Source: Candidatus Poribacteria bacterium
GTDB lineage: Bacteria > Poribacteria > WGA-4E > WGA-3G
Direction of reading: 5' to 3'
Length of the DNA stretch: 35,178 nt
NCBI GenBank assembly: GCA_022824265.1
Contig: JAJEAG010000018.1
Coordinates: 1-35,178, forward strand
Positions within the stretch are counted from its first letter, which is position 1; the number at the start of each line of letters is the position of its first letter. Below are positions 1 through 8,100 of the stretch, piece after piece. Made by a program: the position numbers and the translations under genes. The notes beneath the pieces were generated by a model. The model was not told the DNA's origin, did not search any database, and saw nothing but the letters and a program-made list of their open reading frames with translations.

Positions 1-66
1 AATCGCAAGGCTTTTACATAGTTGTTTCACTGCCCAGTTGTCTACCACAACATCAACTATAACCAA
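1..66 (-). CDS. N-terminal fragment of an unidentified protein (runs off left edge)
   Basis: A frame on the minus strand is open from a TTG at 66-64 to the window edge, 22 codons, reading roughly (M)VIVDVVVDNWAVKQL. The fragment is too short to assign to a family. What supports it is the position: a consensus-quality leftward promoter lies immediately upstream, so that transcription would begin about 11 bases before the TTG. No clear Shine-Dalgarno sequence is visible, and a GTG a few codons in is an alternative start. The reading is tentative. Confidence 0.3.
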   Translation of the reverse strand, partial: MVIVDVVVDNWAVKQLCKSLAI

Positions 67-83
67 TGCCGACTGCTAAAAAA

Positions 84-112
84 AGTATAGCAAATATATT
101 AGAATATGTCAA
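84..112 (-). promoter_or_regulatory. Sigma-70-type promoter firing leftward
   Basis: On the minus strand a perfect -35 TTGACA (112-107) is followed by a 17-base spacer and TATACT (89-84). The predicted transcription start is near 77, facing the truncated gene at the left edge. Confidence 0.6.
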
Positions 113-138
113 GTTGTTTTGATAGATAAATATAAAAG

Positions 139-178
139 CCGTCTACATCCCACAAGCTAAAGCATGGGGATTTGACGG
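139..178 (+). repeat. Imperfect hairpin resembling an IS200/IS605-type right-end structure
   Basis: Nested pairing is visible: CCGTC (139-143) with GACGG (174-178), ATCCCA (147-152) with TGGGGAT (165-171, one bulge), and GCT (156-158) with AGC (161-163). The form CCCA..GCTAAAGC..TGGGG followed by a GACGG arm resembles the subterminal hairpins at right ends of IS200/IS605 elements. No tnpA or tnpB is present beside it, so at most this is a solo end or relic. It could instead be a structured leader for the following gene. There is no T-run, which argues against an intrinsic terminator. Confidence 0.35.
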
Positions 179-204
179 GGAGTGTTAATGTTTATAAGGT
201 GTTT

Positions 205-567
205 ATGCGATTAACTCTTAGAAACATAAAGAAAATTCTACAATGCAGTATTGGACTTAAGTGTCCTCGGTGTTGTAAAGGTTCGCTCTTCAAAAAACGG
301 TTTTCTATGTTTTCACATTGTCCCGAATGTGAGTTGAAGTATGAACGGGAGCAAGGTTATTTTATCGGTGCAATGTATATCAACTATGGTGCAACTGTAT
401 TCCTCGTCTTTCCCGGGTACTTTGTTACAGATCTAATTATTAATACTCCTTTCTGGTTTAATTTTTGTGTTTGGGGTGTAGTTTCTGCGATATTTCCTGT
501 TTTTTTCTATCGTTATTCAAAAAGTTTTTGGCTCAGTTTTGACTTCATACTAAACCCAAATTCTTAG
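205..567 (+). CDS. DUF983 family small membrane protein
   Basis: A 120-residue protein. The N-terminus carries two CxxC pairs (C20-PR-C23 and C39-PE-C42), like a small zinc ribbon. The DUF983 hallmark YEREQGYFIGAMYINYG follows, and then two hydrophobic segments (about residues 62-82 and 85-103). The family has no established biochemical role; members are small membrane proteins with an N-terminal metal-binding-like motif. I chose the ATG at 205 because AAGG at 196-199 lies 5 bases upstream. A longer TTG start at 172 would fall inside the hairpin at 139-178 and adds non-conserved residues. It stands alone, convergent with the SDR gene (gap 32 bases). Confidence 0.85.
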   Translation: MRLTLRNIKKILQCSIGLKCPRCCKGSLFKKRFSMFSHCPECELKYEREQGYFIGAMYINYGATVFLVFPGYFVTDLIINTPFWFNFCVWGVVSAIFPVFFYRYSKSFWLSFDFILNPNS

Positions 568-599
568 TTCAATCCCATCTTTTATTTATTCCGATGAAA

Positions 600-1349
600 T
601 TACCTTGTAGATATTATCCCACGTACATAAGAACCTTCTTCGGATGCAAGAAATGTCAGAACTCTTGCAACCCCTATCGGATCAGCAAGTGATTTTAATG
701 CATTAGCGACTGCTGCATCTGGATCCTGTCCATCTCGTTTGGCAGATTGTGCTATTTGACCAAGTTTTAGAGGAGTAGCAAGTCCACCTGGACAAATCGT
801 ATGCATTCTTATGCCCGATCCAACTTGGTTCTCTACTGTCATCAAAAGTCCATTAACACCACCTTTACTTGACGCATAAGCAACTGAAGAACTTCCACCA
901 CGAATTCCAGCACCGGATGCAATGCACAGGATTACTCCGCCACCGCTCTCTCTCATTATCGGTACAGCATGCTTGAGAGCATAGAACGTACCGTTTAGGT
1001 TCACATCAATTACTGAATTAAAAGTAGCAGCATCAAAGTCTGAAATATGGACACTTGCCCCTTCTAAAATACCTGCACATGTTACTAAGATATGAATTCC
1101 ACCATAAGTTTCTTCGGCAGTACGCATTAGAGTTGTAACATCGTCTTCAGAGGTGACATTGGTGGCACAGAATATTGCTTCCCCGCCTTGTTTTTCAATC
1201 ACATTGACAGTTTCTCTTCCATCAAGTTCGTTTATATCTCCAATTACTACTTTTGCACCAGCCTCTGCATATAAAAGAGCAGTTGCAGCACCGATTCCAG
1301 TGGATCCACCAGTAATTACAGCGACCTTATCAGTAAGTTGAATATTCAC
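600..1349 (-). CDS. SDR family NAD(P)-dependent oxidoreductase
   Basis: A classical short-chain dehydrogenase/reductase of 249 residues. The cofactor motif TGGSTGIG is near the N-terminus, the acidic residue after beta-2 (VIGDIN) suggests NAD preference, a TCAG stands where NNAG is usual, the catalytic Ser lies in the IASGAG stretch, and the YASSK gives catalytic Tyr and Lys. A GTG at 1349 is the best start: GGAG (1361-1358) is 8 bases upstream and the product begins just before the Rossmann core; a longer in-frame start to 1409 adds unconserved residues. The C-terminus ends SYVRGIISTR, lacking the usual VDGG-containing tail; no frame just downstream restores it. The substrate is unknown. No operon partner is evident. 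Confidence 0.9.
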   Translation of the reverse strand: MNIQLTDKVAVITGGSTGIGAATALLYAEAGAKVVIGDINELDGRETVNVIEKQGGEAIFCATNVTSEDDVTTLMRTAEETYGGIHILVTCAGILEGASVHISDFDAATFNSVIDVNLNGTFYALKHAVPIMRESGGGVILCIASGAGIRGGSSSVAYASSKGGVNGLLMTVENQVGSGIRMHTICPGGLATPLKLGQIAQSAKRDGQDPDAAVANALKSLADPIGVARVLTFLASEEGSYVRGIISTR

Positions 1350-1544
1350 TTGTAAATCTCCATAGATAATGATTTCTGAAAGTATAAAATATATCCATTT
1401 AGAAGACAAGTGTTTTGTATATGGTATGTTATGGAATGTACTAATAGGAGGGTAGGTTCAGCAAATAGGTTTGAATGGGTTATCCATTCAAATTAAACCA
1501 TAGGCGTCAATTTAGTGATTCTTGCTTGTCTGCATCGCTTATTG

Positions 1545-1570
1545 TCTGAACCAGGATTTCCAGGATTAGG
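1545..1570 (+). repeat. Dispersed TGAACCA(A/G)GATT repeat, inverted pair inside the element
   Basis: The sequence TCTGAACCAGGATTTCCAGG recurs in related form at 10920-10947 and 34631-34662. A reverse-oriented arm ending AATCTTGGTTCAGACA (about 1657-1672) pairs with it inside the MITE-like element. Confidence 0.6.
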
Positions 1571-1678
1571 AATTTGTAGTATATATTCCGTTGTCCAGGA
1601 TGAAGGGCTAACTTTTGCATAGGAACATTGGCATACAAATCTCTTATTTTGTAAATCTTGGTTCAGACACAATACTTG

Positions 1679-1780
1679 TCGTAGGTCGCTTTGCTCGCTC
1701 CGACCTACGAGAATGTAAGAAGTGAAGACGGGCGAGGAAACCTCGCCCTACGTTAGTGTAAGAGGCGCAATGAATTGCGC
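1679..1780. repeat. Cluster of three short intergenic palindromes
   Basis: Three separate hairpins stand in a row: TCGTAGGTCG/CGACCTACGA (1679-1688 and 1701-1710), GGGCGAGG/CCTCGCCC with an AAA loop (1730-1737 and 1741-1748), and GCGCAAT/ATTGCGC (1765-1771 and 1774-1780). All are GC-rich compared with the surroundings and all lie inside the first MITE-like element. A degenerate relative of the second (CGAGGGACCTCGCCCCC) is near 34701. Confidence 0.7.
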
Positions 1781-1819
1781 GACTACAAACGCATCTCGTC
1801 CTTAAATTGACGCTTATGG

Positions 1820-2731
1820 TTATCCATTCAAATTAAACCTATAGGGAATACGGATCCGTTGTGAGATCGCAACTTTTCCCTGCATTGCAGGCGTAAATTG
1901 TGAGGATTTGAGTGCTTGAATTGCAGCCTCTTCACAACCGAGACCACTAATTTCAATGACTTCAATCACTCGGATGTCATGGGCTTTTCCATCAACGCCA
2001 ATTGTTGCTTCAAGAACAACCAATCCTTGTTTATGCGTCAATCTGGCAGAATCAGGATATACCGGTTCAATCTTTTTTATGAATGTAGCATTTTGGGTGG
2101 GTTTAGATACATTCGGGACATTAAGAGGTATAGGTGATAATTGAATCTGGAATAATTCGGGTGAACTAAACTCAGATTTACGTTTTGCTCTTTGCAGTAC
2201 TATATTGACTGAAGAGACATATTTTTGGCATTTCTCTATATTGGTCTGATACGGAACATGGATATCAGATAAAGAACTATTAGGTTCGTGCAAACCAAAT
2301 GTGCCAACTATGTATGTATCTGTCGTGGTTGCTGATGCTGGTTGGATATCTGTTTTTACCACTGAAGGCACAGGATCAACTTTCGGTCGTGAAAGACGAT
2401 GTAAATTCACAGTTTTTGGAGGAACAATTTGACGCTTACTTTTCTCTTTAGGTAAAACAGTGAGAAAACGTTTCTGTGATGGACTTGAAATAAAATCTAC
2501 ATGCATTGAATTGGATTGTATATCAGTCGTTTCAATTGACGAAAGACCAATAATTGACACACCTATCAGATGTATGCTAACCGATAAGATAAGCGAGGTA
2601 TTTGATAACAAACTACCAGAGAAGAATCGCGTAATAGGTTTAATAATGCCAGGAACTTTATGTGTACTATTCATACGATTCTGTCCAGAAAATAATAATA
2701 ATTTGTTTATAATTTGAACAATGCTGTTCAT
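1820..2731 (-). CDS. TonB family energy transducer
   Basis: A 303-residue TonB-type protein that would pass proton-motive force from ExbB/ExbD to outer-membrane receptors. It has a single N-terminal membrane segment (about residues 42-65), a long basic and proline-containing periplasmic linker, and a C-terminal TonB domain (about 213-303) with KKIEPVYPDSAR, GLVVLEATIGVDGK and IPYRFNLNG typical of the family. ExbB/D and a receptor are not in this window. The ATG at 2731 is used, with a weak GGTG upstream; an internal Met at residue 20 is possible. The final codons and stop lie within a direct repeat flanking the MITE-like element, so the insertion left the reading frame intact. Confidence 0.88.
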   Translation of the reverse strand: MNSIVQIINKLLLFSGQNRMNSTHKVPGIIKPITRFFSGSLLSNTSLILSVSIHLIGVSIIGLSSIETTDIQSNSMHVDFISSPSQKRFLTVLPKEKSKRQIVPPKTVNLHRLSRPKVDPVPSVVKTDIQPASATTTDTYIVGTFGLHEPNSSLSDIHVPYQTNIEKCQKYVSSVNIVLQRAKRKSEFSSPELFQIQLSPIPLNVPNVSKPTQNATFIKKIEPVYPDSARLTHKQGLVVLEATIGVDGKAHDIRVIEVIEISGLGCEEAAIQALKSSQFTPAMQGKVAISQRIRIPYRFNLNG

Positions 2732-3065
2732 TTTGTTTACACCATATCACTTGGTTCGAATTCTTATTCCTCTAAAATCCCCATATAACTTAGTTACCAC
2801 ATATTTCATTTGAAAATCTACCTACATCCTATACTGCATATAAGCAAATACTGTGCCAAAAACATAAGATAAGCAGAAAACTTTATTTACATACTCGTTT
2901 CATTTTTATTTGACACACTATGCTATTATTTGCTAAACTATTAAGTAAGTTCAGAATAGGAAGTAGGACTTGATTTTGCAAGTGTAACAACCTCACGAAC
3001 TTATTGTATTTGTCTGGTGCAATCTAACGAAACTCATCAGCGAAAGGACAGGTTCGCTACATCCA
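2732..3065. other. Gene-free divergent intergenic region
   Basis: 334 bases between the TonB gene and the TRAP permease gene. A rightward promoter candidate is annotated separately. I see no convincing leftward promoter, no RNA gene and no conserved small protein. A GGTTCGAATTC near 2752 looks like a tRNA T-loop but has no pairing arms. Confidence 0.6.
2910..2939 (+). promoter_or_regulatory. Probable promoter of the TRAP/symporter operon
   Basis: TTGACA (2910-2915), an 18-base spacer and TAAACT (2934-2939). Start of transcription would be near 2946, giving a leader of about 120 bases before the permease gene. Confidence 0.5.
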
Positions 3066-5024
3066 TTGAAACAGAAAAACCTCACCTTAATTCTACCTGT
3101 CTCTGTAATACTTAGTCTCTTTATACTCGCGGAAGTCAACTATCCTTTACTCAAACCGCAATCAGCGTTAGCATTCTTCGCGATGTTAGGACTCATAGTT
3201 GTTTTTCTGAAATATCCTCTCCATCCCAATCTTTCTAAAAACCGGATCTGTCAATATATTGATATTGTTCTTGTATGCGGTGTAATTGTCTGTTTTGGTT
3301 ACGTTGTCGTTCAAACAGAACCGATATTTAAACGATTTTGGTTAAATGACGTCTTTCTCGGTGAGCGTGCATCAGCAGAACACATTTTGGATTTTTATAT
3401 TGGTGGGTTTGGTCTGATATTAATTTTAGAGGCAACACGTCGTTCCATCGGCTTAACTCTACCTATACTCGCTATCGTATTTCTCCTATATGCATTCTTC
3501 GGTAAATATTTACCCGGATGGTTATTTCCACATCGTGGGTATTCCATTCAACGTATTATCAGTCAAACCTTTTTGCACGGCGGTGTGTTTGGTGTTGCGC
3601 TAAGAGTCATGTTCACCTATGTGTTTCTCTTTGTACTGTTTGGAGCTTTTCTGGAACGTACAGGGGCAACAGGTTATATATTGAACTTAGCCAAACGGAT
3701 ATTTGGATCCAGTACAGGTAGTCCTGCAAAGGTAGCAGTAATTGGAAGTGGTATGATGGGCTCACTATCTGGTTCAGCTGTTGCTAACACTGCTACAACT
3801 GGTACATTTACAATTCCATTGATGCGTAGCATGGGATTTAGACCAGAAATTGCGGGTGGTATTGAGGCAGCAGCAAGTTCAGGAGGGGCATTAGTTCCAC
3901 CAATTATGGGTGCAGCTGCCTATATGATGTTAGAAATCGTTGAACCTTCAGTCACATATTTGGAGATTATAAAAGCAGCTTTGCTTCCAGCGATACTTTA
4001 CTATACTGCTCTTTTGCTCATTGTCCATTTTCACGCAAAACGCACCCTTAGTACAGACGAGAATACGGTACACACATCAACAACTACTGATGCAGAAAAT
4101 CTAACATCAGAAGAAATGCCAAAAATGCAAGGGCTTGTGTTTTTATCTGCGTTTGTTACCCTTATTGTGTTTTTGCTAATGGGAGCAACACCCTTCCGAG
4201 CAGTAAGTTGGAGTTTGCTGGCTGTTTTAATAGTAAGTGTATTTCATTCAAAAACTCGGGTCGGTCCCACTGGCATTTCAAAAGCAATGGAAAACGCGGG
4301 GCATAGTGGTGTATCCCTAATTGCGGCTGCTTCATGTGTAGGGATTATTCTTGGGGTGGTTACACTTACAGGTGTTGGTTCTAAATTACCGAGAGTCCTA
4401 TTACCACTTGCAGAAACTAATTTGATTTTAGCACTCTTCCTGCTTATGATTTCTACCATAATATTAGGAATGGGACTTCCCTCGTCAGTCTGTTATCTCT
4501 TGATGGCAATCTTGGTTGGACCTGTTCTTCTTGACTTAGGTGTAGTTCCGCTGGCAGCTCATTTTTTTATTTTTTATTTTGGCATGATGTCAATGGTCAC
4601 ACCACCGGTTGCCCTGGCGGCTTATACTGCTGCCGCTATTGCTGATTCTGGCATCATGCAGACTGCGTTTGCTGCATTTCGGTTTGCACTTGTTGGTTTT
4701 GCATTACCTTATGCTTTTGTGTTGCGACCAGAATTGTTATGGCTAAGTACAAATGGAGGAAGCCCAGAATTATGGGTTGTTATCATTAACCTTTTTTGGA
4801 CTTTGGTCGCAACAATAATATTTGCAGCAGGTATCGCGGGTTTTGCTTTTAAGGAAGTTTCCTTATGGGAACGTTGTGTGATGTTTATTGCAGTTGCGAT
4901 CCTTTTCTTTGCACCTACAGATATGCATCTGATGTGGATACATGGATTAACACTACTTGCAAGTGTTTTTATCTTTTACTATAATTGGCATAAAGAGGAG
5001 ATTAGTCATGAAAAATTCACTTAG
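3066..5024 (+). CDS. TRAP transporter fused permease (4TM/12TM type)
   Basis: A 652-residue, very hydrophobic inner-membrane protein in which the small and large permease subunits of a TRAP importer are fused, as in TAXI-type systems. Signature stretches include FGAFLERTGATGYI, MMGSLSGSAVANTATTG, EAAASSGGALVPPIMGAAAYMM and, late in the protein, GMGLPSSVCYLL and MVTPPVALAAYTAAAIA. Such permeases couple Na+ or H+ entry to uptake of organic acids delivered by a periplasmic protein. A TAXI binding protein is not nearby; the only TRAP binding protein in the window is DctP-type, 12 kb away on the other strand. The start is a TTG at 3066; a GAAAGGA lies about 18 bases upstream, so the exact start is uncertain. 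Its end overlaps the next gene by 17 bases. Confidence 0.9.
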   Translation: MKQKNLTLILPVSVILSLFILAEVNYPLLKPQSALAFFAMLGLIVVFLKYPLHPNLSKNRICQYIDIVLVCGVIVCFGYVVVQTEPIFKRFWLNDVFLGERASAEHILDFYIGGFGLILILEATRRSIGLTLPILAIVFLLYAFFGKYLPGWLFPHRGYSIQRIISQTFLHGGVFGVALRVMFTYVFLFVLFGAFLERTGATGYILNLAKRIFGSSTGSPAKVAVIGSGMMGSLSGSAVANTATTGTFTIPLMRSMGFRPEIAGGIEAAASSGGALVPPIMGAAAYMMLEIVEPSVTYLEIIKAALLPAILYYTALLLIVHFHAKRTLSTDENTVHTSTTTDAENLTSEEMPKMQGLVFLSAFVTLIVFLLMGATPFRAVSWSLLAVLIVSVFHSKTRVGPTGISKAMENAGHSGVSLIAAASCVGIILGVVTLTGVGSKLPRVLLPLAETNLILALFLLMISTIILGMGLPSSVCYLLMAILVGPVLLDLGVVPLAAHFFIFYFGMMSMVTPPVALAAYTAAAIADSGIMQTAFAAFRFALVGFALPYAFVLRPELLWLSTNGGSPELWVVIINLFWTLVATIIFAAGIAGFAFKEVSLWERCVMFIAVAILFFAPTDMHLMWIHGLTLLASVFIFYYNWHKEEISHEKFT

Positions 5025-5202
5025 GTGGGTTCTATATAGTTTGCTGGCAATACTATTTATTTTGCACAACGACTACTGGTTCTGGCAAACACCTCAAATG
5101 GTGTTAGGACTCCCTATTGGCATTCTCTACCACATCATGTATTGCTTTGTCGCATCACTGATTATGTTCTCTTTAGTCAAGTATACCTGGAGAGATAAAT
5201 GA
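5008..5202 (+). CDS. DUF3311-type small membrane protein, symporter partner
   Basis: A 64-residue protein with two membrane segments and the family-like centre NDYWFWQTPQMVLGLPIGILYH. Small DUF3311 proteins are usually encoded directly before a sodium:solute symporter, as here, and are assumed to be its accessory subunit. The ATG at 5008 has GAGGAG 7 bases upstream (4995-5000). The gene overlaps the end of the TRAP permease by 17 bases and its TGA overlaps the ATG of the symporter (ATGA), which indicates translational coupling of all three. Confidence 0.75.
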   Translation: MKNSLRWVLYSLLAILFILHNDYWFWQTPQMVLGLPIGILYHIMYCFVASLIMFSLVKYTWRDK

Positions 5203-6659
5203 TCCTTACTATCATCATTCTATATCTGGGATTGGTGCTTAGTCTCGGTATACTAAGCCACAAATTCTTTCGCAATACCGGAGAAGACTATTTTGTAGCA
5301 AGTCGAAACATTAATTGGTTTATGTTGTTAATGTCCCTTTTTGGTACGAACATGACAGCATTTTCGATTCTTGGGGCATCTGGAGAAGCGTATCATAGAG
5401 GAATTGGTGTATTTGCTTTGATGGCATCTTCATCTGCTATTGTTGTGCCTTGTATTTTTCTATTTATAGGGACACGTTTATGGAGATTGGGTAAAAAGTT
5501 TGGATATATGACACAAGTTCAGTATTTTCGTGACAGATGGGAATCGCATGGATTAGGATTACTCATTTTTGTGGTTTTAGTGTTGTTACTCATACCGTAT
5601 CTTCTTATTGGTGTAATGGGTGGTGGTGACACACTGAATAAGATAACTCAAAATACAATACCAAAGTGGATTGGTGGGTTACTGATTTGTGCAGTAGTCC
5701 TTTGCTATGTAACATATAGTGGAATGCGTGGTACTGCATGGGTGAATACTTTTCAAACCCTTATTTTCATGATTCTTGGTGCAGTTACCTTTGTCGTTAT
5801 CCTTTATAGAATGGGAGGATTTTCCACCGCAATATCACAAGTCGACTCAAGTCTGTTGATGCAGTCTGATCATATCAAACCGTTAGAGTTGTTGACCTAT
5901 ACATGCATTCCAATTTCAGTCGGCATGTTTCCACATATATTTTCACATTTCTTGACCGCGAAAGATGTGAGTACGTTCAAATATCCTATTATTTTATATC
6001 CGGTATGTATCGCGATAGTGTGGATTCCAAGTGTGTTACTTGGTGTATTGGGTAATGTGGATTTCCCCGGTTTGAAGGGACCAGAAGCTAATTCTGTGCT
6101 TATTCAAATGATTCGTCATTATGCACCAGGAGTATTATCGGGTTTATTGGGAGCAGGTGTCTTTGCTGCAATTATGTCCTCATTAGACTCTCAATCTCTG
6201 TCTCTTGGTAGTATGTTCACAAACGACATCGTTCGTCCTTATCTTAGAAACAGAGGACAAGAACAGATGTCTGAAAAACAGCAAGTATGGATTGGACGAC
6301 TATTTGTTGTTGGTATCATTAGTATAACATATATAATTTCATTAATTGCCACGCCAAGTATTTTTAAGCTTGCAATTTGGTCTTTCACAGGTTTCACAGG
6401 ACTCTTTCCTGTTGTGGTTGCTGCGTTGTTCTGGAAGGGCAGTACAAAGTATGGTGTTTTCAGTTCAGTTTTCAGTGTTATCGTTTTGTGGTTATATTAT
6501 TTTCTAAGTTATTGGAAAACTCCTGGGTATACAGTTGGCGGAACAGGAATTATGCCTGTAGCAGTAATCATCGTTGTTTCTTCAATCACTTTGATTATTG
6601 TTTCTCTTTTGACTAAACCGCCTTCTTCAGAAACAGTCGATAAATTTATCAACTTATAG
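5199..6659 (+). CDS. Sodium:solute symporter (SSS family)
   Basis: A 486-residue membrane protein with about 13 hydrophobic segments. Family stretches include GEDYFVASRNINWFMLLMSLFGTNMTAFSILGASGEAY at the N-terminus (the sodium-site region), the Arg-rich loop after it with MTQVQYFRDRW, GMRGTAWVNTFQTLIF, and AGVFAAIMSSLDSQSLSLGSMFTNDIV, a hallmark of SSS transporters. It imports a small organic solute with Na+; substrate is unknown, with pantothenate, proline or sugar-acid transporters as relatives. The start ATG overlaps the stop of the DUF3311 gene. It is the last gene of the coupled cluster, 56 bases before the glycosyltransferase. Confidence 0.92.
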   Translation: MILTIIILYLGLVLSLGILSHKFFRNTGEDYFVASRNINWFMLLMSLFGTNMTAFSILGASGEAYHRGIGVFALMASSSAIVVPCIFLFIGTRLWRLGKKFGYMTQVQYFRDRWESHGLGLLIFVVLVLLLIPYLLIGVMGGGDTLNKITQNTIPKWIGGLLICAVVLCYVTYSGMRGTAWVNTFQTLIFMILGAVTFVVILYRMGGFSTAISQVDSSLLMQSDHIKPLELLTYTCIPISVGMFPHIFSHFLTAKDVSTFKYPIILYPVCIAIVWIPSVLLGVLGNVDFPGLKGPEANSVLIQMIRHYAPGVLSGLLGAGVFAAIMSSLDSQSLSLGSMFTNDIVRPYLRNRGQEQMSEKQQVWIGRLFVVGIISITYIISLIATPSIFKLAIWSFTGFTGLFPVVVAALFWKGSTKYGVFSSVFSVIVLWLYYFLSYWKTPGYTVGGTGIMPVAVIIVVSSITLIIVSLLTKPPSSETVDKFINL

Positions 6660-6715
6660 AATAATTGAAAGGAAATTTGCCAAGTAACAATACTATTCTT
6701 GATGCAAATCAAAAT

Positions 6716-8005
6716 ATGAAAGTTGCTTACATTACTGCAGGTGCAGCAGGTATGTATTGTGGAACATGCATCCATGACAATACCGTTGCATCCGTGTTAA
6801 AAAAACAGGGACATAACGTTGCGTTGATCCCAACTTATACGCCAACCAGAACTGATGAAGAAAATGTTAGTTTAGATCGCATCTTTTATGGAGGTATAAA
6901 CGTATATCTCCAACAAAAGTTATCGATATTCCGACATACACCTTGGGTGTTAGATAGGATGTTGGACAGTCCAACGTTATTAAATAGTTTGGCGCGTTTT
7001 AGTGCTTCCACAGATGCACGAGATTTAGGGAAGTTGACTATTTCAATGTTAAGTGCCGAACAAGGTTACCAAAAGAAAGAATTGGCAAAATTAGTCAAAT
7101 GGCTTCAAGAAGAGAACAGACCTGATATTGTCTATCTGACTAACTCCATGCTTATCGGAATGGCAAAAGAAATAAAGAAAGCATTGGATGTACCTGTCGT
7201 CTGTGCCCTCCAAGGTGAAGACATCTTTCTAAGAGATCTGATTGACCCATATAAGACAAAAGCATTATCGTTATTAGCTGAACGTGCTAAAGATGCTGAT
7301 GGATTTGTCGCTCCTTGCAACTACTATGCTCAATTTATGGCAGAGGAATATCTTAAAGTTGCAATTGATAAGATTCATGTTGTGCCTCTCGGTTTGAACC
7401 TGGAGGGACACGGGGAGAAAGTTGATAAAGCAGGACCACCACCTTTTATCATCGGTTATTTGGCACGTATTTGCCCCGAAAAAGGGTTACACATATTGGT
7501 TAGTGCATTTTACACACTGACAAAAGAGTTAGGTGCTGACAATGTTGCACTTCATGTTGCGGGTTATCTTGGTAAAAAGGATGAACCGTATTTTGAGGAG
7601 TTGGTTAATCAGATTCATGCGTGGGGTTTACAAGATAGTTTTGTACATCATGGGGAGGTCTCTCGCTCAGAAAAGATAGATTTTCTCAATCGTCTTCATG
7701 TCTTCTCTGTGCCCACTGTTTATAGAGAGTCGAAAGGACTATCTATTTTAGAAGCACTTGCAAATGGTGTTCCGGTTGTTCAACCCAAACACGGATCATT
7801 CCCAGAAATGGTCAAGGCAACCGAGGGTGGGATATTAGTTGAACCAGAATCAGCAGAAGCCCTCACTGAAGGTATTTTTCAACTCTACCGAGATTCTGAG
7901 AGGAGAAGACAATTAGGTAGAACTGGAAAATTGAATGTTCATAGAAATTTTAGCGACGAAATCATTGCACAGCAGCTGATGAATGTATTTGAAAAGTATA
8001 TTTAA
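6716..8005 (+). CDS. Glycosyltransferase family 4 (GT-B fold)
   Basis: A 429-residue retaining glycosyltransferase. The N-terminal acceptor domain starts MKVAYITAGAAGMYCGTCIHDN; this GMYCGTCIHDN motif is typical of one GT4 subgroup. The C-terminal donor domain has IIGYLARICPEKGL, a GEVS turn, and the E-x7-E motif in RESKGLSILEALANGVPVV (near residues 336-350). It would move a sugar from a nucleotide donor to an unknown acceptor, in the cytoplasm or at the membrane. Start choice is uncertain: the ATG at 6716 fits the family but lacks an SD, while an in-frame TTG at 6677 follows AAAGGAAA very closely. It is probably co-transcribed with the symporter. Confidence 0.9.
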   Translation: MKVAYITAGAAGMYCGTCIHDNTVASVLKKQGHNVALIPTYTPTRTDEENVSLDRIFYGGINVYLQQKLSIFRHTPWVLDRMLDSPTLLNSLARFSASTDARDLGKLTISMLSAEQGYQKKELAKLVKWLQEENRPDIVYLTNSMLIGMAKEIKKALDVPVVCALQGEDIFLRDLIDPYKTKALSLLAERAKDADGFVAPCNYYAQFMAEEYLKVAIDKIHVVPLGLNLEGHGEKVDKAGPPPFIIGYLARICPEKGLHILVSAFYTLTKELGADNVALHVAGYLGKKDEPYFEELVNQIHAWGLQDSFVHHGEVSRSEKIDFLNRLHVFSVPTVYRESKGLSILEALANGVPVVQPKHGSFPEMVKATEGGILVEPESAEALTEGIFQLYRDSERRRQLGRTGKLNVHRNFSDEIIAQQLMNVFEKYI

Positions 8006-8100
8006 AATTAGTAGTTGCATTTAATACCCTCCTTAATTCATTTTATTGAGTAATAGAATTCAACTACATTCTGAACCAATCTGGAAAAAGGAGATAAAGA

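Larger units (their letters stand above)
1478..1839. mobile_element. MITE-like element, copy 1 (318-bp core with terminal inverted repeats and flanking direct repeats)
   Basis: The core 1500-1817 begins ATAGGCGTCAATTTA and ends TAAATTGACGCTTAT, an inverted pair with one mismatch. It is flanked by identical 22-base direct repeats (1478-1499 and 1818-1839), each starting GGTTATCC and ending TTAAACC. If AACC and GGTT belong to the element ends, the terminal repeat becomes 19 bp (consensus AACCATARGCGTCAATTTA) and the duplicated target 14 bp. There is no transposase, so it is non-autonomous. The interior holds three hairpins and an inverted pair of a dispersed repeat. The right direct repeat contains the stop codon of the TonB gene. 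A second copy with the same ends but another interior is at 26779-26995. Confidence 0.75.

Noticed and set aside
2748-2765. tRNA T-loop-like GGTTCGAATTC
   Set aside because: No T-stem pairing, no acceptor stem and no anticodon arm are found around it on either strand.
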